Positions 1 to 7,761 of a stretch of DNA of 40,408 nucleotides are shown here, piece after piece (position 1 is the stretch's first letter; the number at the start of each line of letters is the position of its first letter). The notes beneath the pieces were generated by a model. The model did no database searches. It was not told the origin of the DNA and saw nothing but the letters and a program-made list of their open reading frames with translations. This DNA is from DATATB01 sp036268995 (GTDB taxonomy: Bacteria; Planctomycetota; Planctomycetia; Pirellulales; PNKZ01). A program made the translations under genes and the position numbers. The DNA lies in the NCBI GenBank assembly GCA_036268995.1, contig DATATB010000121.1, positions 1 to 40,408 of the forward strand. The letters run 5' to 3'.

Positions 1-2
1 AG

Positions 3-134
3 GGTTTCAATAACAAAGCCAAACTGACCATGAGAAAGTCGTACGGCTTTCGCGAGTACGAAACCATCGAATTGGCGTTGTATCATCAACTTGGCAACCT
101 CCCTCAGCCCGAATTCACCCACAGATTCTGCTGA
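3..134 (+). mobile_element. ISL3-family transposase, C-terminal end (partial)
   Basis: The window opens inside a reading frame (codons from base 3) that ends at TGA 132-134. The 43 visible residues begin GFNNKAKLTMRKSYGFREYE. This resembles the C-terminal end of the DDE domain of ISL3-type transposases, where the pattern GxNNKxKxxxRxxYGFRxxE is typical. The catalytic triad and the element's left end lie outside the window, so it cannot be told whether the element is intact. No clear terminal inverted repeat was found in the following 300 bases. Confidence 0.7.
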
Positions 135-457
135 GGAGGCATAAAATCGAGGCCGTCTGTCACGACTTGCTGATAACGAGCGAGTCACACCCGTCAGGAA
201 AAAAGGCCTTTGACTTCACCTGACGCGCTGGCGTGCAAGTTTGCCGGCGCCTACTTTCATGCACGATCCAAGGGATCGTGGGGGCTGACCCGCATAGGTT
301 AGTCCGCCATGCGACCGTCTTCGTGCCCGGCCGTTGGACGGCAACATCGAGCTCAACACGTCGATAGCTGTCTAGCTCGGTTATCCGGCCACCGACCAAT
401 CTCGATGACGTCTCGCTTGGCTACGGTTCTGTCCGTGCCCACCCAAGGAGAACTCTC
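135..457. other. Intergenic stretch between transposase end and radical SAM gene
   Basis: No convincing gene is seen in these 323 bases; the short reading frames on either strand resemble nothing known. The stretch holds one perfect 8-bp inverted repeat (262-269 with 273-280, 3-nt loop). It ends with the ribosome binding site of the next gene. No match to the TGTGC-N6-GCACA dyad or to a sigma-54 promoter was found here. Confidence 0.5.
262..280. repeat. Short perfect stem-loop
   Basis: CACGATCC (262-269) and GGATCGTG (273-280) form an 8-bp perfect stem with loop AAG. No T run follows, so it is not a standard intrinsic terminator. It lies about 130 bp after the transposase stop codon and could belong to the end of the insertion element. 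Confidence 0.45.
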
Positions 458-1505
458 ATGAAGTCCAAAGTCGTCAACGTCCCGTCCGTCCAACAGCCAA
501 TCGCCAAATGCCCGGGATTCGCCAAGAAACAGCTCGCTGACTTCAAGCTCGACAGAATCGGGTTGTGCGAGTCCGGCTGCTTGTACTGCTCGTCCAACTC
601 GGGCAACTACTTGCGGATCAATCAAGAGCCTTTCGCGGACCTGACCGAGGCCCAAACCGGCGAGCGAACCTACCCGTCCGACGACCCTGGTTTGACGTTC
701 GCTTGGCCGGACTTCCAGGAAAGGCTCGATGCCCAACTCGCGAAAAAAACGCCCCGGCTGGTGCAGTAGGGAAATGACGCTGGTGTACAGCATGCTCACG
801 GACGGATTTTCGCCAACGCTGGTCCGGTCCGGGCAGACGGAGGAAACGCTGCGGGCCGTGCTGAAAAAGACCCCGTTTCGCATCCGCGTGCTGACGAAGA
901 ATGCGATCGTCGGCAAGGAGAAATGGCTCGGCTTGTTCAAGGAGCACGCCGATCGCTTCGTAATCGGCTTGTCGACCGGCTCGATGGATGACAAGTGGGC
1001 GAAGAAGGTTGAGTTGCTCACGGCGCCGCCCAGCCGCCGGCTGGTGGCGCTGGACGCATTGCAGGGCGCCGGCATCGCCACCTATGGCATGCTCTGCCCG
1101 GTCTTCCCCGACCTGCTGGAAGGCAACAAGCTCGAGTATCTCGTCGACCGCATCCGTCCCGACCTCGTTGAGCACGTTTGGGCGGAACCCTACAACGACC
1201 GCAAGAACTGGGAAAAGGTCCGCTTCGGGTACGACGAGGGTAGCTCCGGCTACAAGTGGATGACCGAAGTCTACGAGCACGGCCGGAAGGAACTTTGGAG
1301 TGCGTACGCGACTGAGCTGTACGTCCGGTTGCGGGACAAGGCACGCCGCGAAGGTTGGCTCCGCAAGCTGCGTTACCTGCTCTACGAAACTGCCATAACG
1401 CCAAACGATGCTCAGCAGTTCCACGGGCTCAAGGGCGTTCTTCTTCAGTCCAAGCCAGCCCACAACGGCAAGAGCCGCAATCCGTACATGGCGGCGTTGC
1501 GATAA
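458..1505 (+). pseudogene. Radical SAM protein (SplB/DNA photolyase-like), frameshifted
   Basis: Two overlapping frames together encode one radical SAM protein. The first (458-769) starts at ATG 458 with a strong Shine-Dalgarno AAGGAG (445-450). It carries the cluster motif CESGCLYC (CxxxCxxC, residues 37-44) that binds the 4Fe-4S/SAM centre. The second frame (729-1505) continues with the TIM-barrel part, including VYSMLTDGFSP and a stretch typical of SplB-like proteins (RVLTKN, FVIGLSTGS). The frames meet at a run of seven A (743-749). Removing one A joins them into a protein of about 348 residues without any other change. The break may be a real inactivating insertion, a homopolymer sequencing error or, less likely, programmed +1 frameshifting. 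The substrate is unknown. Confidence 0.75.
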
Positions 1506-1654
1506 ACCATTGAGCCCGCCAGCGCCAGCTCTGTATTCGGCGTTGGTGGGCTTTACTTTCAAGTGCATCAGCGGCTTGTCGGTCGCCTCGTTGCGCGCTG
1601 CTGCAATTTCAACCTGATCACGGTCTCGCCGTAGCGGGCTCAGTCGCCACCCGA

Positions 1655-3058
1655 TTAGCGATTCAATAGTGCCACCACACCAGGAAGTTGTTTGCCCTCC
1701 AGAAACTCCAGGCAGGCCCCACCGCCGGTAGAGATATGCGTCATTCGCGCCTCGACCCCCGCCTGCTTGACCGCTGCAATAGTATCGCCACCACCGACGA
1801 CCGTAGTAGCTTGTGGAATTTCCGCCAGAGCCCGCGCCACGGACAGGGTTCCCTCGGCAAACGGCGCCATCTCAAAGACACCCATTGGCCCGTTCCACAC
1901 AACGGTTCGCGCATCACGCAGGCGTTCCCGGAATGCGGCCACGGTCTTCGGCCCGATGTCCATCACCTTCCAGCCCGGAGGAACATCCTCCGTGCCGATA
2001 ACGCACCGCGCTGCCCGGGCGTCCGAGCCGCCGGCAACCACGAGGTCTTGCGGGAGGAGCAGCTTGTCCCTGCCCCGGATAAGTAGTTCCCGGGCCACAT
2101 CCAACTTGCTCTCTTCGACCAGGGATTGGCCCATTGCTTTCCCTGCGGTTTTGAGGAAAGTGTTGGCCATTCCACCGCCGACGAGCAGAAGATCGACCCT
2201 GTCCAGCAGACTCGTGACCAAGCTGATCTTGCCGGAGATCTTAGCCCCGCCCAAGATGGCGACAAACGGCCGAGCGGGATTGCTCAACAAATGCCCGAGA
2301 ACATCAAGTTCACGCTCCATTAAGAGCCCCGCCATCGCGGGAAGGTATCGGGCAACTCCGACCGTCGACGCATGGGCACGGTGGGCGGAACCGAAAGCGT
2401 CATTGACGAACAAGTCAGCCAGGGAAGCCAGCTGTTGAGCGAATGACGGATCGTCGGCCTCCTCTTCCGGATGGAAGCGTAGATTCTCTAATAGAATTGT
2501 GTCTCCGCACACCATCGTCTCGATGGCGATGGTAACGGCCCGCCCCACGCAGTCAGGGGCTAAACGGACGTGCCTATTGAGCAATTCGCTGAGTCGGGCC
2601 GCTACCGGATCCAAACTCAGAGCCGGTGTCGGTTTTCCCTCAGGGCGGCCGAGGTGCGAGCAAAGAATGACTCTGGCTTTATGGTCGATGAGGTATTGGA
2701 TCGTCGGCACGGACGCTCGGATGCGTGTATCGTCGCTTACCACGCCGTTTGTCAGCGGCACATTAAAATCCACTCGCACGAGCACCCGCTTGCCGGTTAG
2801 GTCGATTTCCCGAATGGTTTTCTTGACGTCGCGAGTGTCCAGGCTGCGAAGACTCGTGGCGCTTTTGTCGTCCAAACCACCGAATTTCAGAAAAGGCCGA
2901 CAGCCCTCCGCGGTGATGGCACCTCCATTCGAAATGCGAATGCCTTTCGGTGTCAGCTCCCGGTACATCTCACCCAGTGAAGCGTTCTTCCCTCCGACAA
3001 GTCCACCGTCGTCAATGCCGATTTCTTTGAACGAGCGAATAAAACGATCTGCATTCAC
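1655..3058 (-). CDS. pgk: Phosphoglycerate kinase with N-terminal PEP-synthase fragment
   Basis: Residues from about 79 to the end (467) form a full-length phosphoglycerate kinase, which interconverts 1,3-bisphosphoglycerate and 3-phosphoglycerate with ADP/ATP. Family motifs are present: RVDFNVPL, SHLGRPEG, ENLRFHPEEE, VNDAFGSAHRAHAST, GGAKISGK, WNGPMGVFE and the nucleotide loop GGGDTIAAV. Residues 1 to about 77 are not PGK. They match the extreme N-terminus of phosphoenolpyruvate synthase (FKEIGIDD..LVGGKNASLGEMYRELTPKG, then AITAEG, then LDTRDV). The join to PGK falls at KKTIREIDLTGKRVL, where a stand-alone PGK would begin. Translation starts at GTG 3058, with AGGA upstream. The piece lacks the phosphohistidine domain and most of the ATP grasp, so it cannot have PEP synthase activity. 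The gene follows a GAPDH remnant and xfp on the same strand and may be read from the xfp promoter. Confidence 0.9.
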   Translation of the reverse strand: MNADRFIRSFKEIGIDDGGLVGGKNASLGEMYRELTPKGIRISNGGAITAEGCRPFLKFGGLDDKSATSLRSLDTRDVKKTIREIDLTGKRVLVRVDFNVPLTNGVVSDDTRIRASVPTIQYLIDHKARVILCSHLGRPEGKPTPALSLDPVAARLSELLNRHVRLAPDCVGRAVTIAIETMVCGDTILLENLRFHPEEEADDPSFAQQLASLADLFVNDAFGSAHRAHASTVGVARYLPAMAGLLMERELDVLGHLLSNPARPFVAILGGAKISGKISLVTSLLDRVDLLLVGGGMANTFLKTAGKAMGQSLVEESKLDVARELLIRGRDKLLLPQDLVVAGGSDARAARCVIGTEDVPPGWKVMDIGPKTVAAFRERLRDARTVVWNGPMGVFEMAPFAEGTLSVARALAEIPQATTVVGGGDTIAAVKQAGVEARMTHISTGGGACLEFLEGKQLPGVVALLNR

Positions 3059-3078
3059 GTTTCACGTCCTGGTGCGAA

Positions 3079-3289
3079 CTATTTCGTGGTTGCCAACAGC
3101 TTCAGCACGTCGGCACTGCGGACCGAGTAGGCCCACTCGTTGTCGTACCATGCGAGAACCTTCGGCAGCTTCCCACTGAACTGCGTCCAACTCGCATCGA
3201 AGACCCACGAGTGCGCATTGCGAAGGATATCTGAAGAGACGAGCGGTTCTTCGGTGTATGCCGTTCAACTGCGTCTGCGCGGCTTCGTA
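3079..3289 (-). pseudogene. Glyceraldehyde-3-phosphate dehydrogenase remnant (C-terminus only)
   Basis: On the minus strand, the frame ending at TAG (3079-3081) encodes YTEEPLVSSDILRNAHS, then VFDASWTQFSGKLPKVLAWYDNEWAYS and a short tail. This is the C-terminal end of GAPDH; the WYDNEW-YS motif is highly diagnostic. Upstream, the residues EAAQTQLNGI (down to about 3286) also fit GAPDH but are in another frame, so a small deletion near 3257 has shifted the frame. The NAD-binding domain and the catalytic cysteine are missing. The remnant lies between xfp and pgk, where an intact gap-pgk pair would be expected. It is a decayed gene without a plausible product. Confidence 0.85.
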
Positions 3290-3443
3290 CCGCGGCACGC
3301 GCACAACTGACCGGGTCTGTCGAATACGCCTGGGCGATGAATGGGCATCGAACCGTGCATCCAAAGCACTGTCGCGAACCGAAGCGACCGCGTACAGGTT
3401 CGCAGGACTGGCGTTGTGTTTCATGTTCGCGCTTGGCGGTCGG

Positions 3444-5831
3444 TCAGTTCATCCCCCATTTCCAGTCGCGGATTTCCGGCAGGTCCTGGCCGTATTGATC
3501 GATGTATTGCCTGTGCTCGATCAGTTTGTCCTTGAGTTGCTGTTTCAAATAGATGCCCTGGTTGCCGGTCTGCGGCAGGCGGTCGATGGCGTCCATCACG
3601 AGGTGGAAGCGGTCCAGCTCGTTCAGTACCGTCATGTCGAACGGCGTGGTGATGGTGCCCTCTTCCTTGTACCCGCGGACGTGGATGTTGTGGTGGTTGG
3701 CACGGCGGTAGGTCAACCGGTGGATCAACCATGGGTAGGCATGGAAGGCGAAGATGACCGGCTTGTCCTTGGTGAAGAGCTGGTCGAACTCCACGTCGCT
3801 CAACCCGTGCGGGTGCTCTGTTTGCGGCTGTAACCGCATGAGGTCGACGACGTTGACAACCCGGATTTTCAGGTCGGGCAGATGTTCGCGCATGATGGAT
3901 ACAGCAGCGAGCGTTTCCAGCGTGGGCACGTCGCCACAGCAGGCCATGACTACGTCGGGTGTAGCGTGTTGGTCATTGCTTGCCCACTGCCAGATGCCAA
4001 TGCCCTCGGCGCAGTGCTTGACGGCGGCATCCATTGTCAACCACTGCGGCGCCGGGTGCTTGCCCGCGATCACGACGTTGACGTAATGCCGGCTACGCAG
4101 GCAATGGTCCATCACGGATAGCAGGCAGTTGGCGTCCGGGGGAAGGTAAACACGCACGACCTCGGCCTTTTTGTTCACGACGTGGTCGATGAATCCAGGA
4201 TCTTGGTGCGTGAAGCCGTTGTGATCCTGGCGCCAGACGTGCGAGGCCAGCAGATAATTCAGCGAGGCGATCTTTCGCCGCCAGGTCAGTTGCGACGTGA
4301 CCTTCAACCACTTGGCATGCTGATTGAACATCGAATCGATGATGTGGATGAACGCCTCGTAGCAGTTGAAGAGCCCATGCCGGCCAGTGAGCAGGTAGCC
4401 TTCGAGCCAGCCTTCGCATTGGTGCTCGCTGAGCATTTCCATCACGCGTCCCGTGGGCGCGAGAAACTGGTCGGTCGGCGTCGTCGCGGCATCCCATTGG
4501 CGATTTGTCACCTCAAATAGGGCTTCCAGGCCGTTGGAGAGCGTTTCGTCCGGTCCAAAGACCCGGAAGTTCCGCTGCTCGTTATTCAGCTGCGCCACGT
4601 CGCGAAGGAAGCGCCCGAGCACATGCGTGTCGCCCACGCCGCGTACTCCCGGCGAGGGCACGTCGACCGCGTAATCGCGAAAATCCGGCATCCGCAGGTC
4701 GCGAAGCAGAACGCCGCCATTGGCGTGCGGGTTCGCGCTCATGCGTCGGTTGCCTTGCGGCGCAAGTTCGGCCAGTTCCGATTGCAGGCGACCCTGCTCA
4801 TCAAAGAGTTCCTCCGGCCGGTAGCTCCTCAGCCAGTCTTCCAACAGCTTGAGGTGTTCGGGATGAGCGGCCGGATCGGAAAGCGGTACCTGGTGCGAAC
4901 GGAAAGTGCCTTCAACGGGCAAACCATCAACGAACTTCGGCCCAGTCCAGCCCTTCGGCGAATTGAGGATAATCATCGGCCAACGCGGACGCGCGCGGTT
5001 GCCATGCACGCGGGCATCACGCTGGATTTCTTTGATCTGCGCGACCACGGCGTCAAGCGTCGCGGCCATGGCCTCGTGCATCAATTCGGGCTCGTGCCCC
5101 TCGACGAAGTAGGGTGTCCATCCGTACCCGCGGAACAACTGTTCCAACTCATCACGGCTGATACGGGCGAGCAGAGTGGGGTTAGCAATCTTGTAGCCGT
5201 TGAGATGCAGAATCGGCAACACCGCGCCGTCGGTCGCCGCATCGAGAAACTTGTTGGAATGCCACGCTGTGGCCAGCGGGCCGGTCTCGGCTTCGCCGTC
5301 GCCGACGACACAAGCGACGATGAGATTGGGATTGTCGAATACCGCCCCGAACGAATGGCTGAGCGAATATCCCAGCTCGCCGCCTTCGTGGATTGAGCCC
5401 GGGCACTCCGGCGAAGCGTGGCTTGGAATTCCTCCGGGAAACGAAAACTGCCTGAACAGCTTCTTCAGGCCGGCCTCGTCTTGGCTAATGTTTGGATAAA
5501 TCTCGCTGTAAGTGCCCTCGAGATACGTGTTGCCCACGACGGCCGGACCACCGTGGCCGGGTCCGGAGACGTAAAGCATGTCGACGTCGTATTGCTTGAT
5601 GACCCGATTCAGATGCACATAGATGAAGTTCTGTCCCGGCGTCGTGCCCCAGTGTCCCAACAACATGTGTTTCACATCGGCAAGCTCCAGCGGCCGCTTC
5701 AGCAGCGGGTTGTCATAGAGGTACATCTGGCCGACGGACAGATAATTCGCGGCGCGCCAGTAGGCATCGATCTTCCTGAGCAATTCGGGCGTCAACGAAT
5801 TATCCGTCACGGTCATCGTGCTTGACTGCAT
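3444..5831 (-). CDS. xfp: Xylulose-5-phosphate/fructose-6-phosphate phosphoketolase
   Basis: This TPP-dependent enzyme splits xylulose-5-P or fructose-6-P with phosphate to give acetyl phosphate plus glyceraldehyde-3-P or erythrose-4-P. The 795 residues are the usual family length. GPGHGGP (90-96), EGGELGYSLSHSFG (about 149-162) and the TPP/Mg motif GDGEAETGPLATAWHSNKF (from 177) are intact. A longer frame runs up to 6149, but ATG 5831 is the sensible start: it has GGGAGAGGA about 9 bases upstream, and the extra upstream residues resemble nothing. A putative sigma-54 promoter (5917-5932) and tandem dyads (6043-6077) lie upstream. Acetyl phosphate could yield ATP through an acetate kinase, which is not in the window. 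Downstream on the same strand are the GAPDH remnant and pgk. Confidence 0.95.
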   Translation of the reverse strand: MQSSTMTVTDNSLTPELLRKIDAYWRAANYLSVGQMYLYDNPLLKRPLELADVKHMLLGHWGTTPGQNFIYVHLNRVIKQYDVDMLYVSGPGHGGPAVVGNTYLEGTYSEIYPNISQDEAGLKKLFRQFSFPGGIPSHASPECPGSIHEGGELGYSLSHSFGAVFDNPNLIVACVVGDGEAETGPLATAWHSNKFLDAATDGAVLPILHLNGYKIANPTLLARISRDELEQLFRGYGWTPYFVEGHEPELMHEAMAATLDAVVAQIKEIQRDARVHGNRARPRWPMIILNSPKGWTGPKFVDGLPVEGTFRSHQVPLSDPAAHPEHLKLLEDWLRSYRPEELFDEQGRLQSELAELAPQGNRRMSANPHANGGVLLRDLRMPDFRDYAVDVPSPGVRGVGDTHVLGRFLRDVAQLNNEQRNFRVFGPDETLSNGLEALFEVTNRQWDAATTPTDQFLAPTGRVMEMLSEHQCEGWLEGYLLTGRHGLFNCYEAFIHIIDSMFNQHAKWLKVTSQLTWRRKIASLNYLLASHVWRQDHNGFTHQDPGFIDHVVNKKAEVVRVYLPPDANCLLSVMDHCLRSRHYVNVVIAGKHPAPQWLTMDAAVKHCAEGIGIWQWASNDQHATPDVVMACCGDVPTLETLAAVSIMREHLPDLKIRVVNVVDLMRLQPQTEHPHGLSDVEFDQLFTKDKPVIFAFHAYPWLIHRLTYRRANHHNIHVRGYKEEGTITTPFDMTVLNELDRFHLVMDAIDRLPQTGNQGIYLKQQLKDKLIEHRQYIDQYGQDLPEIRDWKWGMN

Positions 5832-5916
5832 GCTGGCATTCCTCTCCCAGTTAAAACCGAAACGCGACAGACCTTGTCGCAAGCTGACCGCACCTAGTCC
5901 GGTCTGCTCACGCTTA

Positions 5917-5932
5917 AGCAATCCCGATGCCA
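5917..5932 (-). promoter_or_regulatory. Putative sigma-54 promoter of xfp
   Basis: The minus strand reads TGGCATCGGGATTGCT, which matches 10 of the 12 defined positions of TGGCACR-N4-TTGCW. The GG and GC elements have the required 12-base offset. Transcription would start near 5906, giving a leader of about 75 nt before ATG 5831. The tandem dyads at 6043-6077 lie 111 bp upstream, a normal enhancer distance. Confidence 0.7.
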
Positions 5933-5979
5933 ACATCCTTTGGAACAGTCGGCAGGCGTCGCAGCCCTCCGAACTGGCT

Positions 5980-6768
5980 TCAGGACCAGCGCAGCCGCGA
6001 GCCCGGCTCTGCTCGCACCGAGCGACAGCGGGTCCGGTGCAGTGTGCGAAACGGCCCTGGCTGTGCGAACTCGCACAAACCCGTTTGCTCGTGGATTCGT
6101 TGGGCAACAATCTCGGGCGACTCGCCCGCCGCGCACCGAGCAAGCACAAACGATAGCATCCGCCGATAGGGCGGCACGAAAAGCGTCGCCTGACTGTACC
6201 GGGTATAGACGATCGGCTGGGTCTGAAAGGTGTAGGAAGCTTTGAAGATGCCGACGATCACGGCCCGTTGGTCGTTCATCTGGATCGTCTTGCCGAGGCT
6301 GAGCGGTTCGTCGGGCCACATGTATCGGAAACCGGCTTCATCGACCAGCACCGCATTGGCAAGCTGCAGATCACCGATTTCCTCAAGAATCATTACGCGC
6401 GGCGCGCCGACGAGTGTCGAATCGTCGACGCCCAGTAGGATCAGTCCCTGATAATTGCCGTTTTCCAACTGGGCCTGGCTCGCGCCCTTGTACAAATTCA
6501 CGGCCCACGACACGCCCGGCACGCCGCGGACTCGTAAATACGCGGTGTCGGCAATCGGCCTGAGGTCGTCGATGTAGCGGACATTGGGGTTCATGACCCA
6601 GATATCGGCGTCCTGCACGTCGCGAATCTGGCTGGTCGTGCGGAGCATAATCCCGCAAAACATGGCAGACTGCTCGCCGATCAGGACGCAGGCGAAGGTA
6701 ACGCCGAAGATGATCGCCCAATACTTGCTGCGATCGCCGGTCAGCATCTTCAATGCAATCCAGTACAT
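5980..6768 (-). pseudogene. ABC transporter permease (DevC/MacB-like), truncated
   Basis: The first 230 residues resemble the N-terminal half of FtsX/MacB-type permeases of the DevC kind. They comprise a first membrane segment (WAIIFGVTFACVLIGEQSAMF), then the periplasmic domain with DADIWVMNP and VRGVPGVSWAVNLYKG, up to IVAQRIHEQTGL. Normal DevC proteins have about 380 residues and three further membrane segments, which are missing here. Similarity stops at base 6076, exactly at the edge of the dyad TGTGCGAACTCGCACA (6062-6077). The remaining residues to the stop at 5980 are unrelated read-through. The gene was probably cut when the xfp regulatory region was joined to it. No partner membrane-fusion protein or ATPase gene is present. 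Confidence 0.75.
6043..6077. promoter_or_regulatory. Tandem TGTGC-N6-GCACA dyads upstream of xfp
   Basis: Site 6062-6077 is a perfect dyad, TGTGC-GAACTC-GCACA. A second copy at 6043-6058, TGTGC-GAAACG-GCCCT, matches 8 of 10 positions and starts exactly 19 bp away. The pair lies 111 bp upstream of the putative sigma-54 promoter of xfp. It is proposed as a binding site for an enhancer-binding protein, most simply the NtrC-type regulator at 36371-37759. Confidence 0.7.
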
Positions 6769-6892
6769 GACTTACTCAATTCCCGCCAGGAGAGGTTCCA
6801 CCTCCGGCCTGTCAATCGCGATCAATGGTTTCATCACTGAACTTTTCTGCTCAATGTCGATGAGCCCACCATCGTTCGGTCGGCTTCCCGCT

Positions 6893-7297
6893 TTACTCAT
6901 CGCCGGCCAACAATTTAAGCAGCAACTGGCAATTGGCGATCATGCCGTGGTGCGTCCGCTTAGTTTGCTCGTGGACCGTGCGCAATTCGTCTTGCTTGGC
7001 CGTCTCGTCGAGATGGCCATGGGCCATCGTCGCTAGGGCCTCGGTTTCTTGGCCGCGCTCGTAGCGCGCCAACTCATGCTCATGGGCGGCACACCGCTGT
7101 TCGTATAAGCGAATCGCCGCCGCGTGCGTGCGCAACGCCTCGTTGTGCCTGGTCAGGGCCGCCTTGGATTTCTCGAGAGACTCGAGCGCCAAGTCGACCT
7201 CTTTTTCCCAAGCCCGAAGGTCGTCATGCCAGGTGGCATGCTCATTTTTCCAGGCTCGATGGTCGGCGTGCATTTCAGTGTGGGTCATGGTGCTCAT
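6893..7297 (-). CDS. Coiled-coil protein of unknown function
   Basis: The protein has 134 residues and is highly charged. It is rich in Glu, His, Lys and Ala and poor in Gly and Pro, with heptad-like spacing through residues 15-125, so most of it should be a long coiled coil. There is no signal peptide and no membrane segment. Many histidines (MTHTEMHADHRAW at the start, HGHLDE later) could bind metal, but no known motif is visible. A putative sigma-54 promoter lies at 7398-7413, with the tandem dyads (7524-7558) shared with the divergent N-ATPase operon. The truncated permease follows 124 bp downstream. I do not recognise the family. Confidence 0.6.
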   Translation of the reverse strand: MSTMTHTEMHADHRAWKNEHATWHDDLRAWEKEVDLALESLEKSKAALTRHNEALRTHAAAIRLYEQRCAAHEHELARYERGQETEALATMAHGHLDETAKQDELRTVHEQTKRTHHGMIANCQLLLKLLAGDE

Positions 7298-7397
7298 AGC
7301 TCGTTTCCCTATGTGTCAGAGACCTTTAACGGAACAGCTTTTTGGCGGCTGGGTTGGCCCCTGCGGTCAACGAATTGCCAATCGCTCGCGCTTCGTA

Positions 7398-7413
7398 AGC
7401 ACGCGATATGCCA
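7398..7413 (-). promoter_or_regulatory. Putative sigma-54 promoter of the coiled-coil gene
   Basis: The minus strand reads TGGCATATCGCGTGCT, 10 of 12 consensus positions, with the GG-to-GC offset of 12. Transcription would begin near 7387, about 90 nt before ATG 7297. The tandem dyads begin 111 bp upstream, the same spacing as at xfp. Confidence 0.6.
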
Positions 7414-7523
7414 ATGGAGCCGATGCTCAAGCTGGAGCTTATAAAAGTCGTTGTTGCGAGTCTTTTTGCGCTGCCTGGGCCGTTAAGTAGGCTCGCAAGA
7501 AGCCGTGGGTGCGCGCCCGCAAG

Positions 7524-7558
7524 TGTGCCACTTGGCCACAGGTGTGCTAATCCGCACA
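7524..7558. promoter_or_regulatory. Tandem TGTGC-N6-GCACA dyads between divergent promoters
   Basis: Site 7543-7558, TGTGC-TAATCC-GCACA, is perfect. Site 7524-7539 starts with TGTGC and has a weak second half (7 of 10). The two copies are 19 bp apart. They sit inside the 464-bp gap between the coiled-coil gene and atpD, with a putative sigma-54 promoter on each side (7398-7413 leftward, 7715-7730 rightward). They could serve both directions. Confidence 0.7.
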
Positions 7559-7714
7559 GCGAGCACATAAGCGTGGGCTTCAGCAGCTCGCTGGATCCGA
7601 GCCCGCGCAGATTAACTCGCGCCACCGCACGCTTCGATTGAGACGCGGCAGAAGTGTGGTTTGATTGGTTGACTGCGAGACGTGCTTCGCACGTTTTAGA
7701 ACATCGCGGGTTCC

Positions 7715-7730
7715 CGGCATATGACTTGCT
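7715..7730 (+). promoter_or_regulatory. Putative sigma-54 promoter of the N-ATPase operon
   Basis: CGGCATATGACTTGCT matches 10 of 12 consensus positions, with GG at 7716 and GC at 7728. Transcription would start near 7740, leaving a leader of about 22 nt before ATG 7762. A GGAAG sequence (7752-7756) acts as ribosome binding site. The dyads end 157 bp upstream. Confidence 0.65.
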
Positions 7731-7761
7731 TTGCCACAGCTAGCCAGCCACGGAAGCACAC

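Noticed and set aside
618..1568. Long minus-strand frame of 316 codons opposite the radical SAM gene
   Set aside because: It is antisense to a recognisable protein, has no known motif and reflects GC-rich codon structure.
6062..6077. Reading the dyads as Crp/Fnr sites
   Set aside because: The spacing fits Crp (TGTGA-N6-TCACA), but the inner bases differ. The only Crp-type protein in the window lacks a DNA-binding domain, and the sites sit far upstream of sigma-54 promoters, as enhancers do. Not fully excluded.
5832..6149. N-terminal extension of phosphoketolase to 901 residues
   Set aside because: The extra residues resemble nothing. They cross the putative promoter and dyads, and ATG 5831 has a good ribosome binding site and gives the usual family length.
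7326..7625. Minus-strand frame of 99 codons between the coiled-coil gene and atpD
   Set aside because: No ribosome binding site or similarity, and it covers the tandem dyads and the leftward promoter.
7680..7697. Small hairpin ACGTGC-TTC-GCACGT followed by TTTT, as a terminator or antitermination site for the N-ATPase
   Set aside because: It lies upstream of the predicted sigma-54 start site, so it would not be in that transcript. The stem is only 6 bp.
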